Shown here: positions 54,453 through 63,959 of the stretch, piece by piece
How the letters are laid out: the number at the start of each line of letters is the position of its first letter
How positions within the stretch are numbered: the first letter of the stretch is position 1
Assembly (NCBI GenBank): GCA_002709225.1
Contig: PAQH01000058.1
Span: 23,091-87,090 of the forward strand
Reading direction: 5' to 3'
Length of the DNA: 64,000 nucleotides
From: Planctomycetaceae bacterium
GTDB lineage: Bacteria > Planctomycetota > Planctomycetia > Pirellulales > Pirellulaceae
Notes under the pieces: model-generated
Told to the model about the DNA's origin: nothing
Database searches by the model: none
Seen by the model: the letters and a program-made list of their open reading frames with translations, nothing else
Position numbers and translations under genes: made by a program

Positions 54453-57341
54453 ATGTGGAACCGCTGCTTGATTTTGTTGAACATTGCCTTGCTGCATAGC
54501 CCACTTTGTTATCACTGGCGGTTACACGCTAAAGAACAGATCGATTTTCGCACACAAGTCGCGCCCATTCTGCAAAAACACTGTCTGCGCTGCCACTCTG
54601 ACGGAAAATCCAGTGGCAAACTGTCGCTCACTACGGGCACGAATCTAGCCGAACAACAACTTGTCGTCCCAGGTAAACCAGACCAAAGCCGTCTGATCGA
54701 AATCATTACACCAGCAGCAGGCAAACGCCCCGAGATGCCACAAGAGGGGCCGGCGCTGACTGCCCAAGAGATCGGCACACTGCGAGGCTGGGTAGGCAAT
54801 GGTGCCCTCTGGCCCGCGAGTTTTGAAATCAAGTCGCCGACTTCCGCAAGCAAGTCGTGGTGGTCATTACAGCCGCTCTCAAAACCCGTGCCGCCAGCCC
54901 CGCTACAGGCGTTACCGAACTGGCCCAGTTCACCAGTCGACCAATTCGTCCTGCGCAGGCTACAAGATAACGGATTGTCGCCATCGTCTCAGGCAGACCG
55001 CCGTGCGCTCATCCGCAGAGTTACTTTTGATTTGACTGGTTTACCTCCGACACCCGCAGACATTCACGCCTTTGTCACCGACCCTAACCCCGCTGCTTAC
55101 GAAAAGCTTATTGATCGCCTACTCGCTTCGCCACAATATGGTGAACGCTGGGGCAGACACTGGTTAGACGTAATGCGATTTGGCGAAAGCAACGGCTACG
55201 AACAAAACCACGTCCGTGATAATGCCTGGCCTTTTCGCGACTATGTCATTCAATCTTTCAATGAGGACAAATCCTTCGATCGTTTTGTTCTGGAACAACT
55301 CGCTGGCGACATCGTGGGACAAGGCAATCCACAGATTGAAGTCGCCACGGGATTCCTGGTAGCCGGCTCGTTTGATTCCGTGGGAAACGGAAATCCCATC
55401 GCCCGGCGTCTCATTCGCGCCAACACGTTGGACGATGTGATCGCTGCTACAGGGTCCTCTTTCCTGGGACTCACCATCAATTGCTGTCGCTGTCACGACC
55501 ATAAATTCGACCCACTTGCCCAACTCGACTACTTCCGAGTTCGCGCTGCTTTTGAGGGACTTCAGCAGACCGCTCGGCCCCTCACTACTACAGCACAAAA
55601 ACAACGTCACGATGCACAACGCGGACCATTGGTCCAGCAGCTCTCCAACGTCGAAGCTCAAATTGCCGATCTCCGCCGCACGGTGGACAAACGAGTGGAC
55701 GAAGAACGCACGACGCTGATCCGAAAATTATTTCCACGTCCTCCTGTCAGCAAATATGGAACGACGGAGACCTTTACACCCATTGAAGCCAAATTTTTCC
55801 GTTTCACGATCCTGCGATCCACAGGAGCAGTAGGAAAAAGTACTGTCTCACTGGACGAGTTTGAGCTGTTCGCTGCGGAAGATCCCACCCGAAATCTGGC
55901 TTTGGCAACGAGTGGAGCGAAAGCCAGTGTGCGCAGCATGCGTTACTCGAATGACGACCCTCTCGCATATGGTGCCCACCATTTGAACGATGGACGGTTC
56001 GACGCCGTCTGGATATCTGGTGAACCTGGCGGCCAGCTGACGATCGAACTCCCGCAGGTTGCGAAGATTGACAGCGCTACCTGGTCGGTGGATCGTATCC
56101 GTGCGTACGCACCCAACCGTAGTGGCGCTTTTTCCGCCGAATATGTGTTGGAAGCGTCTCGTGATGGAAAACATTGGACCGCCGTCGCTGACCATGCTGG
56201 CAGGCAGCCGTACGACAAATCCCGCTTGGACGAACAGTTGTTTCTCGAGGCCCTGCAACCTGACGAACAAGCACACCACAACACACTGCTCAATCAGCGT
56301 CGATCTATTCGCCAGGAATTGGCTGCTATCAAGCCTTTGCCCACCGCGTGGATCGGCACGTTCTCGGAACCCGCCGAGCCAACCTATTTGATGAAAGGTG
56401 GCGATCCTGAAAAAAAGGGACCTAACGTAGCGCCAGCCAGTTTAAGCGTTCTGGATCAGGTCGTCCCCAGCTATCAACTTGCGGAGGATGCGCCCGAAGG
56501 GAGTCGTCGCCAGAAACTCGCTCAGTGGATTACGCACCCTGACAATCCACTGACGCCACGGGTCCTTGCTAACCGTATTTGGCATTACCACTTTGGACGT
56601 GGGATTGTCGCCACACCAAGCGACCTAGGCTACAACGGAGGCCGTCCATCCCATCCGCAATTACTGGATTGGTTGGCGCAACAAGTTCATCTACGAGAGT
56701 GGCGTTGGAAACCACTCCATCGACTGATCCTGACTTCCGAGACATACCGCCAGGCAAGCTCCTTCCACGGCAATTCGGCCCAAATCGATGCGGACGCCCA
56801 ATTGCTTTGGCGTTTTCCACCTCGCCGGCTTACCGCGGAAGCAATACGTGATTCGATCCTGGAAGTCGCCGGCCGGCTAGAACACAAAATGGGTGGCGCA
56901 GGATTTCGCCTGTATGAGTACACCGTAGACAACGTCGCTACCTATTACCCGCGAAACGACGTGGGACAGGAAACCTACCGCCGAGCCGTATATCATCAGA
57001 ACGCACGAGCTGTCAAAGTTGATCTATTGGGCGAGTACGACCTGCCCGAATGCGCTTTGCCAGCGCCACAGCGCAATGTAACGACCTCACCTTTGCAAGC
57101 TTTGACTCTACAAAACCACAGCTTCATGATCGATATGGCACGTAGCTTTGCGAATCGACTTATACTCGAATCCGAACCGGGCAATATCGACGAGCAGATT
57201 ACTCGGGCCTATCACCTGGCATTTGCGAGAAACCCAATCAGGGAAGAATCGACGGCAGCACGCCGGTTAATCAAGGATTTTGGCCTGCTCGTTTTCTGCC
57301 GCGCACTCTACAACGCCAACGAGTTTATTTATGTCCACTGA
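54453..57341 (+). CDS. PSCyt1-DUF1549-discoidin-DUF1553 secreted protein
   Basis: A 962-residue protein. A signal peptide (~5-20) is followed by a planctomycete cytochrome-like domain with C-x-x-C-H (CLRCH, ~45), then DUF1549 containing a second C-x-x-C-H (CCRCHDHKFDPL, ~350). Between DUF1549 and DUF1553 there is a ~160-residue region (~440-600) with the look of a discoidin/F5-8 type C domain, a carbohydrate-binding beta-sandwich. DUF1553 fills the rest. GAGG six bases before the ATG at 54453 supports the start; a much longer frame upstream lacks a signal peptide. It overlaps the next DUF1501 gene by 11 bases. Confidence 0.92.
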   Translation: MWNRCLILLNIALLHSPLCYHWRLHAKEQIDFRTQVAPILQKHCLRCHSDGKSSGKLSLTTGTNLAEQQLVVPGKPDQSRLIEIITPAAGKRPEMPQEGPALTAQEIGTLRGWVGNGALWPASFEIKSPTSASKSWWSLQPLSKPVPPAPLQALPNWPSSPVDQFVLRRLQDNGLSPSSQADRRALIRRVTFDLTGLPPTPADIHAFVTDPNPAAYEKLIDRLLASPQYGERWGRHWLDVMRFGESNGYEQNHVRDNAWPFRDYVIQSFNEDKSFDRFVLEQLAGDIVGQGNPQIEVATGFLVAGSFDSVGNGNPIARRLIRANTLDDVIAATGSSFLGLTINCCRCHDHKFDPLAQLDYFRVRAAFEGLQQTARPLTTTAQKQRHDAQRGPLVQQLSNVEAQIADLRRTVDKRVDEERTTLIRKLFPRPPVSKYGTTETFTPIEAKFFRFTILRSTGAVGKSTVSLDEFELFAAEDPTRNLALATSGAKASVRSMRYSNDDPLAYGAHHLNDGRFDAVWISGEPGGQLTIELPQVAKIDSATWSVDRIRAYAPNRSGAFSAEYVLEASRDGKHWTAVADHAGRQPYDKSRLDEQLFLEALQPDEQAHHNTLLNQRRSIRQELAAIKPLPTAWIGTFSEPAEPTYLMKGGDPEKKGPNVAPASLSVLDQVVPSYQLAEDAPEGSRRQKLAQWITHPDNPLTPRVLANRIWHYHFGRGIVATPSDLGYNGGRPSHPQLLDWLAQQVHLREWRWKPLHRLILTSETYRQASSFHGNSAQIDADAQLLWRFPPRRLTAEAIRDSILEVAGRLEHKMGGAGFRLYEYTVDNVATYYPRNDVGQETYRRAVYHQNARAVKVDLLGEYDLPECALPAPQRNVTTSPLQALTLQNHSFMIDMARSFANRLILESEPGNIDEQITRAYHLAFARNPIREESTAARRLIKDFGLLVFCRALYNANEFIYVH

Positions 57342-58743
57342 TCAAACAACAGACAGACGCGTTTGGTTAGGCAACCTGGCAACCGGTCTCGCTGGAATTT
57401 CTCTGGCAAAGCTAACAAGCCAATGTGCCGAAACCAAGGCCTATGGGAAAACCGATTTTTTGCCTCGCGCAAAACGTGTATTGCAGATCTTTTGTCCTGG
57501 CGGCGCCTCACATATCGATCTCTGGGACTACAAACCAGAATTGGAACGGCGCGATGGGCAATATCTCCCCGAGGGAGCATTCCTTTCATTCATGGGGAAA
57601 AATGGCCCACTGATGAAGAGCCCTTGGAAATTTCGACAACGCGGGGAGTCCGGAAGCTGGGTGTCCGAATTGCTTCCGCATGTCGGATCACATATTGACG
57701 ATATGGCGTTCATACACTCGATGACTTCCAAATCCAACACTCATGGACCTGGCTGTCAGTTCATGAACACCGGGTTTACTGCTGACGGATTTCCGGCCAA
57801 CGGAGCCTGGACCAGCTACGCCCTGGGAAGTGAAAATAATAACCTCCCCAGTTACATCGCAATCACCGATGTCCGTGGCGAGCCGCCATCGGGTGCAGCA
57901 AACTGGGGTTCAGGATTTCTACCTGCTGAGCATCAGGGGATTTCACTCAACGCAGATCGCCCGATTCGAAATCTGGCATCACCTGCGGGAATCAGTCCTA
58001 AGGCAGAGCAGGCAGCAAGACAATTCCTTAATTTACTGAATCAACAACACCGCAAGAACAATCCAGGAAACTCACAATTGCAAGCCAGGATTGCTGCATA
58101 TCAATTGGCCGCGAGGATGCAGCTGTCAGCTCCAGAAGCAGGAAACCTTGCCCAGGAAACACGTGCGACCCACAACATGTATGGCACCCTTGATAGCAAT
58201 CGCTTCAAGGCCGCGTACGCGCGAAATTGCTTGCTAGCCAGACGATTTCTCGAACGCGGAGTCCGCTTCGTGACCGTATATTGTGCTTCACGTGCATCAG
58301 GCGTCGACGGATTGATGAACTGGGATGCTCACAAGAAACTAAAGGCTGATTACGAACGCCACTGCCCCATTTTTGACCAACCTACAGCAGCGTTACTGAC
58401 GGATCTAAAACGATCCGGTTTATTGAGTGAGACACTCGTACTCTGGACAAGTGAATTCGGTCGTATGCCTACCCGCCAGGAAGGTACCGCGGGCCGGGAT
58501 CACAATCCCGATGGCTTTACGACCTGGATGATGGGCGCCGGTGTCAAAGGAGGCGTTCATTATGGGGCCACCGATCCGTTAGGTCGCCGGTCCGTGGAGA
58601 ACATCGCAACCGTTTACGACTTCTATGCAACCGTCTTGAACCTCCTGGGACTCGACTTCCAACAACTGGGGTACTATCACAACGGAATCGAACGCCGCTT
58701 GACTGATGTTCATGGGCACGTCATTCGCGAACTACTCAGCTAA
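57331..58743 (+). CDS. DUF1501 family protein
   Basis: A 470-residue DUF1501 protein, partner of the overlapping PSCyt1/DUF1553 gene. The start ATG lies 11 bases inside the upstream gene. The N-terminal signal has DRRVWLGNLATGLAG, which keeps the twin arginine and a following hydrophobic stretch. Landmarks: FCPGGASHIDLWDYKP, NCLLARRFLERGVRF, WTSEFGRMPTRQ and the DHNPDGF histidine cluster. It is the closest in-window relative of the truncated DUF1501 protein at the left edge. Confidence 0.93.
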   Translation: MSTDQTTDRRVWLGNLATGLAGISLAKLTSQCAETKAYGKTDFLPRAKRVLQIFCPGGASHIDLWDYKPELERRDGQYLPEGAFLSFMGKNGPLMKSPWKFRQRGESGSWVSELLPHVGSHIDDMAFIHSMTSKSNTHGPGCQFMNTGFTADGFPANGAWTSYALGSENNNLPSYIAITDVRGEPPSGAANWGSGFLPAEHQGISLNADRPIRNLASPAGISPKAEQAARQFLNLLNQQHRKNNPGNSQLQARIAAYQLAARMQLSAPEAGNLAQETRATHNMYGTLDSNRFKAAYARNCLLARRFLERGVRFVTVYCASRASGVDGLMNWDAHKKLKADYERHCPIFDQPTAALLTDLKRSGLLSETLVLWTSEFGRMPTRQEGTAGRDHNPDGFTTWMMGAGVKGGVHYGATDPLGRRSVENIATVYDFYATVLNLLGLDFQQLGYYHNGIERRLTDVHGHVIRELLS

Positions 58744-59022
58744 AGCAAACTGACAATTGGTGTGTTGATGGGGCTCCCTAGTGCGCCGCCAATCATGTTT
58801 CCTTTCAGCTTGTCATCCCAGCGAGGTGAAAGCGCATAGTAGGGCCTGAGAGCGCAAACATGAATTGCCCGTTACAAGTCCTTTGACAACAAGTGCCCGT
58901 ACTAACTTCGCTTCGATCGGGTTCACCGTCTGGTAGCGTTGTTGCCTTGGGAACCATTAAGCCGCCGGGAAACTTCAACGAAATCATCAACTTAACTCTC
59001 GGACCGGAAGGATTGCCCAGTC

Positions 59023-60024
59023 ATGCCAGATACCTTGTCCCTAGATGAGTTTTCTTTAGACATCACCCCCCCAGGTACTTGCTGGAAGGGCTGGATTCAC
59101 ATCGGCGAACTGCCCGCAGGCGAGCCTGTTCGCTGGCCGGTGGTGCTGCATCGCGGTAAACAGCCCGGTAAAGTGCTATTGGCCAATGCAGGAACACATG
59201 GTGATGAATACGAAGGGATCGCCGCCTTACATAAAGTTGCCCGGCAACTCGATCCAGAGGCAATGAGTGGAACTCTGCTGTCCATTCCCATCCTTAGCCC
59301 TCCGGCGGTCACCGGCGGCCACCGCAACGGTATCTGGGACAATCGCAACCTCGCCCGCACATTCCCTGGTGATGCAGACGGTTTGTTTACCGAACGTATC
59401 GCATACCATTTTGCGACGCGCATATTGCCCTTGGCGGATCTTTACATTGATCTTCACGCGGCAGGCACTGGAGTCGGGATCCAAACCTTCATTGGCTGTC
59501 GCGTCGATGAAGAAAGTGATTTAGTCGACACACAAAGACGAGCATCGATTGCCACCGGAATGGAGATTATTTGGAACACAGGAGGGCTTCCTGGCAGAAC
59601 TCTCTCCGCCGCCTGGGATGCAGGCGTCCCGGCTCTGTATACGGAGTCCCCCGGAAATCGCACGTGTGACCCGGATGAGGTCGATACCATCGTCACTGCA
59701 ATAATGAACCTCCTACGCTTTCTGGAAATACTCCCGGGCTCCTACCCAACTGAGCGCCCCGCCTTCTATTTCGAAGATTCACGCCCAGCTGCGGGCCATA
59801 TGCAAGACCACCATCGCTCTGATGTTGGCGGCTTGTTTATCCCGGAGGTCAAACTATGGGATCGTGTAAAAGAAGGGCAATGCCTTGGAAACATCTATGA
59901 TCCCCTCGGAGATGTATTGCAAGTGATCTCAGCGAGCCTGAGTGGACGAGTACTGACATTGCGCATCTGCCCGCGTGTCATGCCAGGTGAATTCACCACG
60001 GTCGTCGTTCCTTTTGCCGAATGA
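59023..60024 (+). CDS. AstE/AspA-type zinc carboxypeptidase-like deacylase
   Basis: A 333-residue protein of the succinylglutamate desuccinylase/aspartoacylase branch of the M14 zinc peptidase family, which removes acyl groups from N-acyl amino acids or related compounds. Metal ligands: H59-x-x-E62 (NAGTHGDEYEG) and H145 (DLHAAGTG); substrate-binding N-R in DNRNLAR (~108), and the catalytic Glu in TESPG. It has no signal peptide. It is flanked by a 279-base gap after the DUF1501 gene and by the convergent permease gene, with no amino-acid metabolism genes beside it. The acyl substrate is therefore unknown. Confidence 0.9.
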   Translation: MPDTLSLDEFSLDITPPGTCWKGWIHIGELPAGEPVRWPVVLHRGKQPGKVLLANAGTHGDEYEGIAALHKVARQLDPEAMSGTLLSIPILSPPAVTGGHRNGIWDNRNLARTFPGDADGLFTERIAYHFATRILPLADLYIDLHAAGTGVGIQTFIGCRVDEESDLVDTQRRASIATGMEIIWNTGGLPGRTLSAAWDAGVPALYTESPGNRTCDPDEVDTIVTAIMNLLRFLEILPGSYPTERPAFYFEDSRPAAGHMQDHHRSDVGGLFIPEVKLWDRVKEGQCLGNIYDPLGDVLQVISASLSGRVLTLRICPRVMPGEFTTVVVPFAE

Positions 60025-60294
60025 AAGTTGCGTCCATAAGCGGCAACCTGGTGATGGAGAGAAAGCCGGCGAGTCAGCGTTGTGCGATACGGCGAAAATA
60101 GCCACGTGGGTGGCTCTTACCCGTTTTAGCATGTGTTGCCTGACCCAATGAAGGCGCGATTCCAGCGATCGTGCCAACGCGTCAGAGAAACCCACAAAGA
60201 AACACCGTTCCGCAAGATCGGTTGGCGTGCTGACCGCTGAATCTTAACCGACCGGTACCATCGCCCGCGCCTCCGCCGCCGACAAGCCACCAGC

Positions 60295-61884
60295 TTAAGT
60301 CGCGGCGCGGCGTGCCTCTGCCCGAGCTCGTCGCTTGGCCACCATGCGTTTGAACAAGACATCCGCAATGACACCAAGCAATAAAACCAAACCAATTACA
60401 GCATCTTCCAAGGTGTCAGAAATACCTTCCAGAACAATCATATTGTTGAGCGTTTGCATCACGGCTGTCCCAATCAGAACACCCAGAATGCCACCTTCTC
60501 CACCACGTAACGAACACCCTCCCAGTACCGCTGCAGCAATCGCGTGAAGCTCAAAGAAGCTGCCAAAGCTTGAAGGAGAAACTGAATTACTATCCAGCGC
60601 GAACAACATTCCCCCAATCGTAGCCAAACCTGTACATACCATATAAGCCAGCACCGTCATGCGGTCAGTATTGACGCCCGAATACCGTGTGGCCTCCACA
60701 TTACGGCCCAGCGCTTGCATGTATCGCCCCCAAACGGTGCGATTCAGAAACACGGCGGCGCAGAATCCGAGAATAATCAAAATGAAAAAAGGGTAGGGGA
60801 CACCAAATCCACCTTCAGCCCACTCCCATTTCCCCTGCGCCAGGGCACTCAGTGACTCGTTGTACTCATTCCCAAAACCTTGAACCTGATCGTTTACAAG
60901 GCGGCGGGAAACGCCACGATAAACCAGCAAACCGCAGAGCGTTACTACGAACGGCTGTAAACCGAGTTTGGTCACCAATAACCCATGCAGGCACCCTAGC
61001 CCCAGGCCAATCAAGAGCACTAATGCGACACCACCTACGATTGGCATTCGCTGGCGACGTTCGATCGGAATCGCCACCCACTCGGCGGTAAACTTGGACC
61101 CCAATCCTGTCTTCAATGTAATGACGGTCTCGCCGCCGCGAAGAGAAATTTCCTCAACCGATATTTGTTTGAGCCCGGACTTCGGATGAACTAATGTCAC
61201 CTGGTCGCGAAATGCTATTTGAGAGTGGTCACCCGCCAAGGTGATTGTCGCAGGAGTTTCCGCTTCCCCCGATGTCTCCTCGTGTTGGAACGCGGTGATG
61301 GCATAGTATTTCGCGAGCTTTCCATACGTGTCATCATTACTCGGTGCCTGATCCAACCGAATTTCAGTCGCGTCGCTCGCGTTACCATTCTCATCTCGAA
61401 AAGTAATCTTCTCGACGCCCGTCACTGTTGCCATAAGATTGCGGGCCCGTCTCCCACCGAAATAACGCACCTGATCACCCGATCTGAAGGCATCAACGGG
61501 CCCAGCGAGTACAACTGACTGCTCGGTGGCACGGACCTTAACTACCGTCTGCACATCGAACGGTTCGTAATCAACCGCCAAGAATAAGGCCAACAGACAA
61601 CCTGAAAGACAAACGACCGATCCGATCGACAGATCGATGCCCGAGGTGATGATCACAAACGCTACGCCAATACCAAGAATTCCAAACAATGCCGTTCTTC
61701 TCAACAGATTCTCGATGTTGTTACTGAGCAAGAACGAACCCGGAACTGTCAGCGCCATAAACAACCAAAGCGATAGCAATAAGGCTGCAATTCCAAACAC
61801 TTTGGCATTGCCCCGTAATTGCGAGCGGCCAAACGCCCGAACCGATGACAACAACGTAGGAGTATTTGGCAACTTTGAATTCAT
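60295..61884 (-). CDS. RbsC-type sugar ABC permease with a large inserted domain
   Basis: A 529-residue permease; the usual length of this family is about 320. N-terminal helices run to the GSIGSVVCLSG region (GIDLSIGS, ~85), then ~170 residues (~105-275) of hydrophilic, beta-rich sequence are inserted (VVLAGPVDAFRSGDQVRYFGG, VEEISLRGGETVITL). Normal permease sequence then resumes: LGLGCLHGLLVTKLGLQPFVVTL, GFGNEY, and LGGCSLRGGEGGILGVLIG. The insert replaces what is a short loop in the window's two other RbsC-type domains. No ATPase or binding protein lies next to it. The insert might bind a ligand or another protein; its side of the membrane is not determined. Confidence 0.9.
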   Translation of the reverse strand: MNSKLPNTPTLLSSVRAFGRSQLRGNAKVFGIAALLLSLWLFMALTVPGSFLLSNNIENLLRRTALFGILGIGVAFVIITSGIDLSIGSVVCLSGCLLALFLAVDYEPFDVQTVVKVRATEQSVVLAGPVDAFRSGDQVRYFGGRRARNLMATVTGVEKITFRDENGNASDATEIRLDQAPSNDDTYGKLAKYYAITAFQHEETSGEAETPATITLAGDHSQIAFRDQVTLVHPKSGLKQISVEEISLRGGETVITLKTGLGSKFTAEWVAIPIERRQRMPIVGGVALVLLIGLGLGCLHGLLVTKLGLQPFVVTLCGLLVYRGVSRRLVNDQVQGFGNEYNESLSALAQGKWEWAEGGFGVPYPFFILIILGFCAAVFLNRTVWGRYMQALGRNVEATRYSGVNTDRMTVLAYMVCTGLATIGGMLFALDSNSVSPSSFGSFFELHAIAAAVLGGCSLRGGEGGILGVLIGTAVMQTLNNMIVLEGISDTLEDAVIGLVLLLGVIADVLFKRMVAKRRARAEARRAAT

Positions 61885-62401
61885 CTATAGGTTTGCCGAT
61901 TCAAGCCTGTTGAGAAAAACTGGACCGCTTCGAGGAAGGGGCATTCTCCCGAATGTTCTCGACTACGTCCAGTTGTCAACACCTCCTGGAGGTGAATGCT
62001 GAAACGGCAGCCGTTAGTCTGAAGCTGCCGACGGTGCAAGACCAAAACCCTCCATTACGATCATAATGCTCCATTTTGATCGTATCCGCCGTTTACCACT
62101 GCGGCTCTTGGATCCATATCATGTTCGTCCCGTCGGCCTATAAATTGGTAAGTCCAAATGAAGTTCCTGGCATCCGGTTGCTGGCGGCAATGTTGCCAAT
62201 CTTGCGGATTGTGCGATTCAACAGGACTCGACATTCCCAATCATAACGATCAAGGCGGCTCAGCAAAAAACCTACCACCACCAGAACGGGGTTCTAGGCT
62301 GGCCACTATTGCAGCCAGAGGATTCGCTGCTAAAGTCGAGTCAGTGGCCATTAATTCTATGTCGATCGCGTTCTCTTCATGGGTCGCGACTTTGAAGTGA
62401 C
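61885..62401. other. Divergent control region before the inserted-domain permease
   Basis: About 520 bases between divergent genes. It contains a 15-base palindrome (listed separately), a short hairpin (CGGCAG/CTGCCG at 62005-62030), and CTCCATT repeated at 62050-62056 and 62069-62075 in direct orientation. An 80-codon frame at 62158-62400 has an atypical, Cys-rich composition and is not called a gene. Confidence 0.5.
61980..61994. promoter_or_regulatory. Palindromic possible operator upstream of the permease
   Basis: CACCTCCTGGAGGTG is a perfect palindrome around one central base, 96 bases before the permease start. Its size suits a dimeric regulator, but no regulator gene is adjacent and chance is possible. 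Confidence 0.35.
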
Positions 62402-62977
62402 ATGACAGAGTTGCACGAGCATAATCACGACGAAGTAGACCAGCTGCTGCTGAATGCCGCGCTGCGAGATGCGCTCGAACCGTTCCTCGATGAATCTGTC
62501 AACATGGTAAACAGTCACACCATGACCACATCGAAGGAAAACGAGTATTTAGCTTCGATGCTCGCGTGGGAGCGGGCCCCACTCTTGCCTCTGAGTTCCT
62601 GGTTCGAACCGGAACTGAAACTACCCGACCCAGATGAGCTTGCAGACCAGGAATTACACGATCTTCTCAGCGATACCTTAAACAAACTCTACGACAATCA
62701 CATCGTACTCGACTACATCGATCACCTTTCGGATCGGGAACTCTATTGTCTAATTGTCCGAGATATTCTGCCGGCAGAGGAAAAGAAACTCGATCTGCCG
62801 AAAAATTACCTTCATTGGCATTGTTTGGATTGGAATACACAGCCGGACCCGTGGCTGCGGTATTATGCAACAGGCGAGGAAAGGGACCGCTGGGCTCTGT
62901 ATACAGGTGACCCGCTCCCCCCTTCAGAGCCTGTGCCTTATCCACGGCAAATTCCCAGCCGAGCGCCAAAGAACTGA
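62402..62977 (+). CDS. Acidic hypothetical protein
   Basis: A 191-residue protein, rich in Asp, Glu and Leu, with no signal peptide or membrane helix. It begins MTELHEHNHDEVDQLLLNAA. The middle has DHLSDRELYCLIVRDILPAEEKK, and the C-terminus is aromatic and Pro-rich (HWHCLDWNTQPDPWLRYY). No catalytic motif is recognised; I know similar planctomycete proteins only as hypotheticals. It stands alone, followed 143 bases later by the DUF2071 gene on the same strand. Confidence 0.75.
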   Translation: MTELHEHNHDEVDQLLLNAALRDALEPFLDESVNMVNSHTMTTSKENEYLASMLAWERAPLLPLSSWFEPELKLPDPDELADQELHDLLSDTLNKLYDNHIVLDYIDHLSDRELYCLIVRDILPAEEKKLDLPKNYLHWHCLDWNTQPDPWLRYYATGEERDRWALYTGDPLPPSEPVPYPRQIPSRAPKN

Positions 62978-63120
62978 CCAGTCTACCAGCTCCTTTCAAC
63001 ACTCCGAAATGCCCCTCCGCGTGTATCAGGTGTGCAAACCTGCCACACACGCATCACTTGAGATTGGCGCCCCTCAATCTCAGGCTTACCAGATCCGCAG
63101 ATCTTCCAGGATCACCCACC

Positions 63121-63843
63121 ATGGCGGCAAAACGTCGCTTGCTCACTGCCAAATGGCACCACCTGGCAATGCTCAATTATGAGATAGCGCCAGATGTTCT
63201 TGTGCCATATCTACCACGCGGCACAGAATTGGATTTCTTTCACGGAAAAACCTATGTCAGCATCGTTGGGTTTCAATTCCTGAGAACGCGAATACTTGGT
63301 GTCCCTATTCCCTGGCACTGCAATTTTGACGAAGTCAATCTACGTTTTTATGTGCGCCGGCGAAGCTACGGCACCACGCGCCGCGGCGTCTGCTTCATTA
63401 AGGAACTGGTGCCTCGACTGGCCGTCGCCAAGATCGCGAATTGGCTCTATAACGAGAACTATCAGGCAGTCGCAATGCGACACCAGATCAATCGGACCGA
63501 TAGTACGGGCCCCCATGTCTCGTATCAATGGAAGCAAGAACAACGTTGGCAAGGTTTGACGTTAACCGCACAGGCTACTCTCCAGCTTCCGGCACCAGGT
63601 TCCTTCGAAGAATTCATTGCCGAACACTATTGGGGGTATACACCCCAACGAGACGGCGGCACCGTGGAGTACGAGGTGCAACATCCGCCCTGGAAAATCT
63701 GGCCCGCCACGAATGCCGACCTGAACTGCGATGTGGCCAGCCTGTACGGCGAACCATTCATCAAGCCGCTGCGGAACCTTGCCTCCGCTTTTCTAGCAGA
63801 GGGATCACCTATTTCGGTGTCGATGCCCAGCAAGATCTGTTGA
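63121..63843 (+). CDS. DUF2071 (YqjF-type) protein
   Basis: A 240-residue DUF2071 protein, named after Bacillus YqjF. Seen: LTAKWHHLAMLNYEIAPDVL, PRGTELDFFHGKTYVSIVGF (substrate-pocket-like strand), FDEVNLRFYVRR, RGVCFIKELVPR and EHYWGYTPQRDGGTVEYEV, all typical of the family. The function of DUF2071 proteins is not established. The ATG at 63121 is chosen because the family pattern begins right after it; 21 upstream codons look unrelated. It has no signal peptide. Confidence 0.88.
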   Translation: MAAKRRLLTAKWHHLAMLNYEIAPDVLVPYLPRGTELDFFHGKTYVSIVGFQFLRTRILGVPIPWHCNFDEVNLRFYVRRRSYGTTRRGVCFIKELVPRLAVAKIANWLYNENYQAVAMRHQINRTDSTGPHVSYQWKQEQRWQGLTLTAQATLQLPAPGSFEEFIAEHYWGYTPQRDGGTVEYEVQHPPWKIWPATNADLNCDVASLYGEPFIKPLRNLASAFLAEGSPISVSMPSKIC

Positions 63844-63959
63844 GCTGTGCCGATTCAGCGATGCCAGATACTGGGTGACGGACGTTTGCCATTCTGGGGT
63901 GCCCCCATTTTCAGTACCAGGTGTTATGAGAGTACGGGTTGAGTAGGGGATTCCGCGGT

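Noticed and set aside
62158..62400. 80-codon Cys-rich frame just before the acidic hypothetical gene
   Set aside because: Composition looks like a chance frame; it ends one base before the next gene but has no supporting start signal.
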